In this document: one piece after another, positions 55,756 to 64,000 of the stretch
How the letters are laid out: the number at the start of each line of letters is the position of its first letter
Position numbering within the stretch: position 1 is the stretch's first letter
Source: Macrocystis pyrifera
Taxonomy: Eukaryota; Sar; Phaeophyceae; Laminariales; Laminariaceae
Assembly: GCA_031763025.1 (NCBI GenBank)
Contig: JASSKH010000041.1
Coordinates: 372,001-436,000 of the forward strand
Reading direction: 5' to 3'
Length of the DNA stretch: 64,000 nucleotides
Made by a program: the position numbers and the translations under genes
The notes under the pieces: generated by a model
What the model was told of the DNA's origin: nothing
Databases searched by the model: none
What the model saw: the letters and a program-made list of their open reading frames with translations, nothing else

Positions 55756-58700
55756 GTATGGTATGGAGACGGTCGACACGAGGTTCTGACGACGCGTCTC
55801 GTTCTCAAGCTGTCCTCGACCACCAAGTGGAGGAAGCATCTTGCAGCACTCCAAGGCTACGTCATCCCCTGTCGTATCGAGAATGGACTCTACCGCACCA
55901 GCGAAGATGTAATGCGCGCGCTGCACTGATTGCGGTTAGAACTAATATTTTAGTTGGTACGACGCAGTAGGAACGCATTTGGGCTTTGCTCACTTTGACG
56001 CGGTCAAATACCAAATACCAATCAAATGCAAGAGCGCTGGTGTAATGTAGATGGCCTATACTGTACTACCGTAGTACCTTCTCGACTACTTTGCACAAGC
56101 AAGTGTGCAATATTCCTCCCTCTCTATTGCAAACACCACTTTTGCTGTTGATTGCAGAGTCTCTTCGGCTCCTGTGGGAACATGCGAGATGGGGTGGCCA
56201 AGGTCGGCCTCAATATGTTGACCAAAGCCGTTGCCAAATGGGTGATGGGCTCCTCGGCGGTGGAATCTGATCCAAGACATTCGCAGTTTCGAGATCCGAT
56301 ATCGTTCCGCCAGCCAGCGCGACGAGCCCAGCTAGATTCTATGCGCGCCATTTTTATCGTCGATATCAACGGCACTCTATGGTTTTCGCATAGTTCAGGC
56401 GTGCGGTGGCAGCCCCCTCCTATCAAAGGGGGGGGGGAGGTAGCCAATGACCCCAGCGAAGGTAAGGTGCTTGTTGCTTGCCAGCTGGTGGCAGATGAGC
56501 TTCAGGGCATCTTGGGTCGGGCGACATGCGCAGGCATATCGATGGAAGAATGTTTTTCGCACTTCGACTCATCCAAGATGGGGTGAGTCGCTGGTATAGG
56601 TTGGTGACACATCGGGCGGCTAGAGGGGACTTGTTGTTTGGCTCTCACATCCACTTTCACCACTGGAGCACATGGTAGGTCTACGTCGGGTGTTTCAGTC
56701 TCGTGACCACCGTCGATTGTCTGCAGTAACTCTATCAGCCACGTTTATACCTTCCGGTTGACGTACTACGGTAGACCAATGTATCCACCTACTGTTATTG
56801 CTTGTAAGTACTAGTAGTACAGTAGCGCCGCTTCCAAGGTGCAGTTTGTTTGCTGAATCATTCGTGCTCGTCAAACCGAGGATACGCCAACTGCAGAAAA
56901 AGAGTGGAACCACGTTTGCGTCGCTTTTTGGTGCGCTTGAAGGTCGAAAGTATTTTTCTGGGATATATTTTCGTGGTACTCACTGATTGGTGCTCTAGCG
57001 TCAGTCTGCTGGGGGCGCAGGTCACCGACATCGTATGTTTAACAACGAACTGACTTCCTGGCGGTCACCCTCGCGCTCTCTGCGAACAACAGATATGTAG
57101 ACTCGTGCGCGTTGAAAAAGGGCCTCACGACGCTTGGTATCGGGGTATCAACCAAGGTGTCAAAAGCTCTAGTGCTCAAGTTGGGAGGCGAACGCGCAAC
57201 TTCCTTCAGCGTCTCCGATATGTCGAGATTCGCTCACTATGGCATTGCTGGTAGCGACTTCCAGGGACATATACCGGAAAGGCGTGAACGGTCGTGCGAA
57301 GAAATTCGAGCGGAGAACAAATCGATTCCTGTGTGCGATCTACGCTCACCTGTGGTGGACGGCCCCGCTCGCAAGACCCAGAACTATCGCCTTGCAGCTG
57401 ACACAGAGCAAAGAAGCAAGCTAAGCGACCGCCCGCGAACAGACTACGGAGGAAACCGGCAAGAAAAAGCACAGATCGCGACCCCGCACCGAGCTGATCA
57501 AAATTCGACATGCACGCCTTCTTTGGATTTGGACACCGTAGACGCGATGATGACGGCAGCACTGCCCAGCAGCAATCAAATGGGCATCCGAGACTTTCCA
57601 AACAAACATCGTTGGGACGACTTGCCTTGCTGGGCGAGACAGGCGTCGAGAAATGCACTTGGAGAGCTGATGAGTCACCATAAAAGGTGAGACGTCCCAA
57701 GCAGACCTCACGTCATCCTCACTTCCGGCATATCTGGTACCAGGTAAAATATAATACCACTAAAATAAACAGGAAACCTACGTCGGTGAAGGCAGCAAGG
57801 GTGGTTTTGGGTCCGTCTACCGTTGTACCAAGCTCTGTCGCGGAGGTTTTGTCACTGCCAACATAATAACAGGTTGGTGAGAATCAAGAAAACGTTTCAT
57901 CCAACTGTGGCCTGTATCTAAACGCACCTCGTGCGGTCATGCCGAATACTCATCTGTTGGAATTCATGCAGATCTCTGAAGAAAATGCAACGAGAGAGCA
58001 CAACGCACTCGGCCACTTCTACTAGCCTGACGGAAGTGCCCCGCAATGCAGACGGAGATATCGATGACTCTATCTTGGATACCGACCGCTGCACATCCTC
58101 GAGATCTCGGTCGACGCAAGAGTCGCCAGGATCCGCCCACCAGCAGCATATACAGCATGTAGCCCCGTCTATCGGCGCATCATCGCACGCAGAATGGCAC
58201 CATGACCGTCGACAAAAAGTGCCAGACAGAGATCCCAAGATACACGTGGGTGGAGGCAACGTTATGTCCTACCGCTGGATCACACGCACGGTCTCGAAGC
58301 CCAACCATGGCGGAACTGTGCTTGAAGCTATGGAGGGGTTTAAACGCATCCCGAGAAGCCATGGGGCTCCGCGTAGTTCGGCGTCAGCCGTTTGTTCTCA
58401 TTGTCATGCCAGACCTGTTCATGACAATCGATTACATGGAAAAATGGCTCGGCGCGTTGCTGCAGCACAACCCTCGTGGTAGGCTTCTACTGGTGAGAAT
58501 TTACTGAACCTTCAATGTTCGACATGAGCTACCCCCAAAAGTTGTTTATACCTTAACGCTTGACACATCGTGTGTCACCCGTGAAGTAAGCTCTGTCCAA
58601 ATTCACAGAGAAGGAAGTGTTCAGCGCACCTGTAGCAGCCCTCATGCCGTCTACACGTCATGGATACTGCTTGAACTTGAGCAGGAGTTGTTAGTTAGGG

Positions 58701-61700
58701 CGTCTTGATAGGATCGTTATCTATTTATATATATATATCTATGTTAGTGCTAGCAGATATCCGTTCTGTGTATTGCTCAGAACGTATTGGCTGAGTTGTG
58801 GGTTTGCTTAAGGTCCGAGGGTACGAATTATTATTTGCAACTGATTCACTTTTGATTGTCCAGGTTGGATCCTTAGGGTTGCCTGGGACTCAATGGGCCA
58901 AAGGAGAAGTACTTGACGCCAACACGCAAGCGCGGGGACTGAATAATTTGCTGTGGAATTTGCTGGAACGGGGGGAGCTGTGTCTGGACCCTCCACTCTG
59001 CGTGGTGATCATGGGCCTAGGGTCTGGCGCAAATGCGGTGCTACATTTTGCGGGAACATTCTTAACGAAGGCCAAGTTTACGCCATTGCGAGCTGCGACG
59101 CGATTTTTATCGATCGTGAACCCGTTTCCTAGCGCTCCAAGCCTGACTGTCGACACTGTCGACACCAGAACGAAAAAAATGTTTAATTCACTCAGGTCGC
59201 TGAGAAGGGTCCTGGAGAGGGGTGCCCACCACGAGCAGCTTCAGTCTTTGACGAAGGCCTTATTCTCGCCTGAGTTTATTCAGGAGGTCAGTGTGTATAC
59301 GCTTAAGCATCGAAAACTTGTGCACCTATATACAACAGCACTACGTACCTTAGTACTGTCGTATGCCTCTTTCTCGCCCACCTGTAACCGATGAGTATCA
59401 ATGCCAAACTAAGGATGATAAATAACTTCCGTCAGGATCAGTTGGACACTGTATCGACGTATGTGATAGAGCAAAAAGTATAGACTGTAAAAAAAACAGT
59501 GACGGCCATCTCTCTACCGCCTGCAAATTTATTTGGCTTGCAGAGGTACGAGTACCATCTTATTCGCGGTCACTTGACGTAATCGTGATTTTGTGATTTT
59601 CGTGAGTCCGATGTTGGACGTTCAGCCGATAGAAGATACCTAACGGCGGATGTGACCAAAGTTCCTGGCTCAAACCATTAACGCGCTTGCCACCACCCGA
59701 ACCTGTTGCGATGTGACTTCCCACCATTGCCTTGTCCAGCATGGCCTTGAGAGGGTACTTCAAGAGTTTTGGCTTCCACGGAAAAATTTGGAGCTCCCAC
59801 AACCAGAACGGCCAGCATCCGCTCCAACCTCGCACAGCGTCAACGCTCATGGAGCAGTTATATCACGAAATATGCAAGACTGCACACCAAGGAGTAAATC
59901 CGGGCTAGCTGCGTGCATCGATGGCGTCCTGCGTGGGACGAGCTTGGGGACGTTAAATCGAGACGTGAAAGTTCCGATAGTTCTCATTACCTCGACGCGA
60001 GACGCGCTGGACTCGTCTGAAAAGGCGGAGGTGAGTCAAAAGATTCTACAATTCTATGCCATGACCTGAATTTCCTTCACGATAAATAGCACTTACCAGA
60101 TACCAGGTGATACTAGTGTATACAAAATAATCAATGCCACCGAACCTGGCAGATTGTCAGTCTGCCAGTGCACCGACTCATGGCTGCCGTGACGATACTT
60201 TCGAATTCACGAAAAACATACGAGTAGAACAAAATACAATTCCGTCAAATATTATTATTAATGTTATTTTCTCCGCTCGACGCCGTTCTGAAAAAAAGTA
60301 GACATCGGAAGACGGTAGACACTAACAAAACTGGGGTGATACTTCCCGATTCCTCGCTACTCCCTCAGCACTGTCGGGCTTCACTTGGAGCTGAAGAAGT
60401 TGATTCTCTGTTCAAGCTGATGAGTGGGAACAAGAATGGCAGAATGATGGTGTACCCTGTTCACGCTGGACGGGAAGTACTCCACGAGGCGCAAACTCGC
60501 ACGCTCGAAATACTATCGAGTGCCATTGATGCCGCGCAGGCCCATCCAGTAACTACTCCGCTCAGCGAGACAAGGTATCTCGATGAAGACATGAAAGAGG
60601 GCCAACCCCAGTCGGATGTTTTGGACGTTATTGATAGCTACGATGGCCAGCGAAGATGCCCGAGTGCGTTGTTGGAGCTGGATGTTACCGAAAGCGGGCG
60701 TTCGTGCGAAGGCTCCTCGCCTGGGAGAGCCCATCATCCGCATTCCAGTGGTGTGGGGATAGGCGGGGTTGCTGTTGATAGTTCTCCAACTGAGACCGCA
60801 GCCTCCCTTGAAAGCGCCCCCGACGGCATGACCAGCAGAGCGAGGGGGAGGCGTGAGTTCGACGTTCGAAAAGAAAGGGTAGCCGAGAGAAAAATGAAGA
60901 ACGAGCGCCTGCAGAAGAAGCGAGAGCTAGACCGCTTGAAGAGGACGCAGCGAGAAGAGCAAGAAAAAATAAGGCAACAAGATGAGCACGTACTAATGCA
61001 GAAGGAAGACGAGAGGAGTAAAGCTGTCAGCAGATACTGTAGGTGAGTTCAAACGCAACTGCTATGATGAACGGAAGACGCGACAGACTTGGTGCAAAGA
61101 TAAAAATCAGCCACCTTAAGTTCCCGCCCCTCTTACCTAGTTACGCGCCCCATCCGGTGCCACAGGCTAATCTGATTGCGGAAATGGACGTGAACAATAC
61201 ATTTCTACATGAGACGACGATGGGTTGGTGGTCGGCGAACACCAGCGAATGGACACGGATTTGACGTTTTCAAACAATCAAACCCGCATCTCCAGCGGTG
61301 AATTGAAAATTGGATGACACACTATTCTGTTGGCAACCTTGTTCATTTCCACGTATTTGTGTTCTGCAGGAACAATGAGGAGTGGGCTTCGGGCGTAGTG
61401 GAAGCAAGGGAGCGCGCTCTCGAACTGACCTCAGCCAGGGATTCAAAAGAGAAAAAAGTGGCACAAGACCGGCTAGCTCATGACCGTGCTGATCAACACG
61501 TTGAACGTGTTGAGCTATTCCGACAGAGAAAGCTGGACTTACTGGAGCACGATGATACCGCAGATACTGAACCAGTACAGTACGGAGGTGTTCAGAATGT
61601 TGAAGTCGGCCTTGCGCACGATGCTTGCCGGAAGCTTTTGGACCAACTGTTGTCGCTGCGCCAGCGACTTGTGAAGAGCATGAAGGTAGAACTGCTTCGA

Positions 61701-63258
61701 CGCGACCAACTGGCCAACTTTGAGTCGCAGTACCACAAGCTCGAAACAGATCTTCGTGAGGCAGAGAGACAACAGCGTACATACGCTCGGGGGGGTGCCG
61801 CAGCAAACGTATTTGGCGAAATCCCTTTGCAGGAACTGAGCGACATCGGGGCATCGGTTGCAAAACAAGAAAGCCAATTCTGCACATTCCAGTCTGTTTT
61901 GAAAGAAAGGCGAGAAATGTGGGGCCTAGCCGTGAGTGACATGCAGAGACTGAAGATCGCGATACGAGCGAAGGAGACAGAGATCCAGTCGACATTGCGC
62001 GAAATCGGAGGTAACATTGACAGCCTGAAAAAAGCAGGTGGTCGAATCCACGCAAAGAACGAAGAGCTCGTGACGCTGAGAGCAGGCACGGAAGAAAAGA
62101 CGAAGGCGATGAGGAAACGTGCCGAGATCCTGGCTCACGAAAAGACTCTGCTAGCTGGGCACAGCGGCCCGTTTTTCGATACAGACATCTGGCAGCCAGG
62201 GGTGACGCAGAGGATGAGTGCGCCCCGATTTGCGCAGGATGTACAGGTAAAAAACTAATTCGGTATCAACACGTACTTCAAACTGATTTTCTTTGTCGCG
62301 TACAGTACTGCATTCGTTTTAGGCGATTTTCATACATTCGTCGCAATGACTCGTTCCGTACCGTTTGCCTTCGACACGCATACCCCCCCGCCCTCCTCCC
62401 CTTGGCTTTACGAGCAGATGGAACTGGTGGATGTCCAATGTAGAATAGAGAGAAACGTGCAGCAGACCAAGAGCCTAAATGAAAATCTGGAGGGAGGCCT
62501 GGAGAGTGGCCAAGAGATCGAGTTGAAAATGCAGAAATTAGGGCAGATTGTTTACGTGACGGAAGAACGCTTGAAGCGCATGGTGGCTAAGTCGGTCGTG
62601 CAGGAGTTGCAAGATATCCTTGATGACGAGCAAGAAACACATCGCCCGGATGCGTCAGGGGCGGCAAAGTCAAACGACGCCTCCCTGGCTGAAACGGTGA
62701 GAATTCGTACCCCCTCGTCCCTCCCTACCCGCACAGTGATGTGGCTTGGTTTCCTTAGTAGTCGTATGGTATGATATGCCGATCGAAACGCGCTCCAAAG
62801 TTTGCGCGAAAAATCTGACGAAGCAAACAAATGGATATTCTCCTTGACAACAACATGTTCCTTCTTGCTGGTTTGCTGGTCAGATTCGCAATAAGGCGAG
62901 CCACTACCGAAGCTTAGAAGAGAAGCAGTGGGTCGCCTTGGACATTTTGATAAACAAAGATCAGTACAAGGCACTGTCCGTCCTGGAGAACGAGGAACTA
63001 GAACTTAACGACGAATACAAGACGGAACATCGAGGGGAAGACGTGGCCCGAATCATGGAATTGCCACACGAAATCCAGCTCGCTCTAGCATACCTGAAGT
63101 CGCCAGCGGAAATCGAAGCACACAAGCTGCTGACGACCTATACACTTGAGCATGGGGACGCGTACTTCGCGAAAGTGGACGAAGAAAGTCAAGACCATCT
63201 GTTCGCTACCTGTTCGAGCCGAGCGCAGTCAACGCCCGTGCCGGTCGAGCCAAGCCAG
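55756..63258 (+). CDS. Alpha/beta-hydrolase-like and coiled-coil protein, multi-exon, partial
   Basis: Exons with agreeing phases: 55756-55908, 56158-56582, 57093-57686; then, after a gap I could not resolve (57687 to about 58200), one ending 58492, 58864-59286, 59740-60030, about 60309-61042, 61370-62246, 62418-62696, 62884-63258, followed by a donor. The middle exons read like an alpha/beta hydrolase: FVLIVMPDLF, a GSLGLPGTQW loop, VVIMGLGSGANAVLHFA as the nucleophile elbow, and VPIVLITSTRDALDS as the strand before the Asp. The elbow reads G-L-G-S-G instead of G-x-S-x-G, so the nucleophile position is Gly and catalysis is doubtful. From about 60850 on, a long charged coiled coil (RKERVAERKMKNERLQKKRE, LRREAERQQ-type heptads). 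The first exons may be a separate gene. I do not recognise the family; no 3' end is in view. Confidence 0.6.
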
Positions 63259-63660
63259 GTGAGTTTTGTATGGAGTCGACTCTGCGACCGTGTCGTTGTA
63301 GTAGTTTCTTGATGGTTAGCCCAATTGTTATCGCAATGTAAAACTAAAACATGTGAGCCCACTTGGCAGTGCAAGCTATGGCCCCGACTACGAATGATAG
63401 TGTCGTGTCGCGATATTCAGCAGTGAAACGCCACCGCTCCTCTACAGTAGCTTGCATATGCAAATCCTACTGACTGTGTACGAAACAGAGAAAAACTGTG
63501 GCGATACAATTTTGATGTGGAAACAGAAACACTTACCAGGTATTCTTATGTTTGACCCTATTTTGTGCAATCTTTCATACCGTCTTCGCACTGTATCATG
63601 ACAGCGTGCATTCTTGTGCTACTGAAAGATCATAATCATTTTTTAATAAAAGTGTGAAGG
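63259..63660. other. Intron or 3' flank of the hydrolase/coiled-coil gene
   Basis: Starts at a GTGAGT donor. Holds a TACCAGGTA word at about 63535. No further exon is evident before the TRIM-like sequence. Confidence 0.5.
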
Positions 63661-64000
63661 TGTTAGCTAGTTTCTGAGCTGTAGGGGTAAAAGGTCGACC
63701 AATTGCCCAGCCCACGACAATCCTTATGACACGCTCTCCTCTGAACGGCGGCATGTTGGGGGCGTAACGGTACCGTGTACAGCCGTACGTGGACCCACCC
63801 GCTTCGTTTCGATACCTGCGGAACCAGGACAGCGTGATTTTAGGGACGCAAGTGTAGGCGTTTCTATAAAAGAAAGGTTCGTAGCGAGGTTCGAAGTCGT
63901 ATCCTCAAATACGCTACATGTGAAGAAAGGTGCTAGTTATACCCACTGAGCTATAGGGGTAGAATATCGGGCAATCCCAACCCAGGGTAATCCTTACAAA
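63661..64000 (-). mobile_element. Diverged TRIM relative, cut by the window edge
   Basis: A 71-bp unit (63661-63731, TGTTAGCTAG...TTATGACA) and a related unit starting at 63931 that runs off the window share GAGCTRTAGGGGTA and AATCCTTA, and both resemble the 73-bp TRIM LTRs (GGTAAAAGG, GACCAAT). On the minus strand a purine tract (GAGGAGAGCG) abuts the first unit. In the second, the minus strand reads TATAGCTCAGTGGGTATAAC, a textbook tRNA A box; a B-box-like GACTTCGAACCTC follows about 50 bases later. The two terminal units are far from identical, so this copy is old. Confidence 0.65.

Noticed and set aside
57773..57871. Protein-kinase glycine loop (SKGGFGSVYRC) on the plus strand
   Set aside because: The upstream exon ends in phase 2 at 57686, which puts this stretch in another frame; no lysine motif or other kinase subdomain follows within reach.

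Overview
The window is nuclear DNA of a eukaryote. Spliceosomal GT-AG introns (about 80 bp to 3.1 kb) interrupt two long genes, coding DNA is sparse, and about half of the sequence is transposable elements. No rRNA gene, intact tRNA gene or bacterial-type operon is visible. The sterol C-24 methyltransferase, the chromodomain Ty3/gypsy elements and the intron structure fit an alga or other protist (stramenopile-like is plausible), but the sequence alone does not settle the lineage.

Layout. 1-7.6 kb: no gene I can support, some microsatellites. 7.6-13 kb: nested foldback elements with long inverted arms, a large palindrome and a possible transposase remnant. 13.09-13.33 kb (minus): a WD-repeat exon resembling MEP50/WDR77. 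13.45-22.47 kb: a complete young Ty3/gypsy retrotransposon with 652-bp LTRs (two differences), a 4-bp target duplication, gag, protease, RT, RNase H, integrase and chromodomain, but with a stop codon and frame breaks. 22.5-26.2 kb: a small TIR element, a tRNA-derived SINE with a poly(A) tail, a 1.75-kb foldback, and TAACA/TGTTA-rich spacer. 26.2-28.3 kb: a 5'-truncated, broken LINE. 29.3-38.6 kb: an older, decayed Ty3/gypsy element of the same general type. 39-41.9 kb: a miniature LTR element (TRIM), a 1.0-kb hAT-type non-autonomous element with a perfect 8-bp target duplication, and a 322-bp tandem duplication.

44.37-52.61 kb (minus): a sterol 24-C-methyltransferase gene that I could assemble as nine exons with consistent splice phases (423 aa, N-terminal membrane anchor, all SMT signature regions). 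Its 3.1-kb second intron carries several small TIR elements. 54.74-55.09 kb: a second TRIM. 55.76 kb to at least 63.26 kb (plus): a multi-exon gene encoding an alpha/beta-hydrolase-like fold with a degenerate nucleophile elbow followed by a long coiled coil; it probably runs off the window. A third, diverged TRIM relative is cut by the right edge.

How the parts relate. The TRIMs have LTRs, a polypurine tract and a tRNA primer site close to those of the Ty3 elements, and give 4-bp target duplications like the young Ty3 copy, so they may be its non-autonomous passengers. They also carry tRNA-like A/B-box sequences across the LTR/internal junction. The host genes share no evident pathway: SMT makes 24-alkyl sterols, MEP50 is a methylosome subunit, and the hydrolase/coiled-coil protein is of unknown function.
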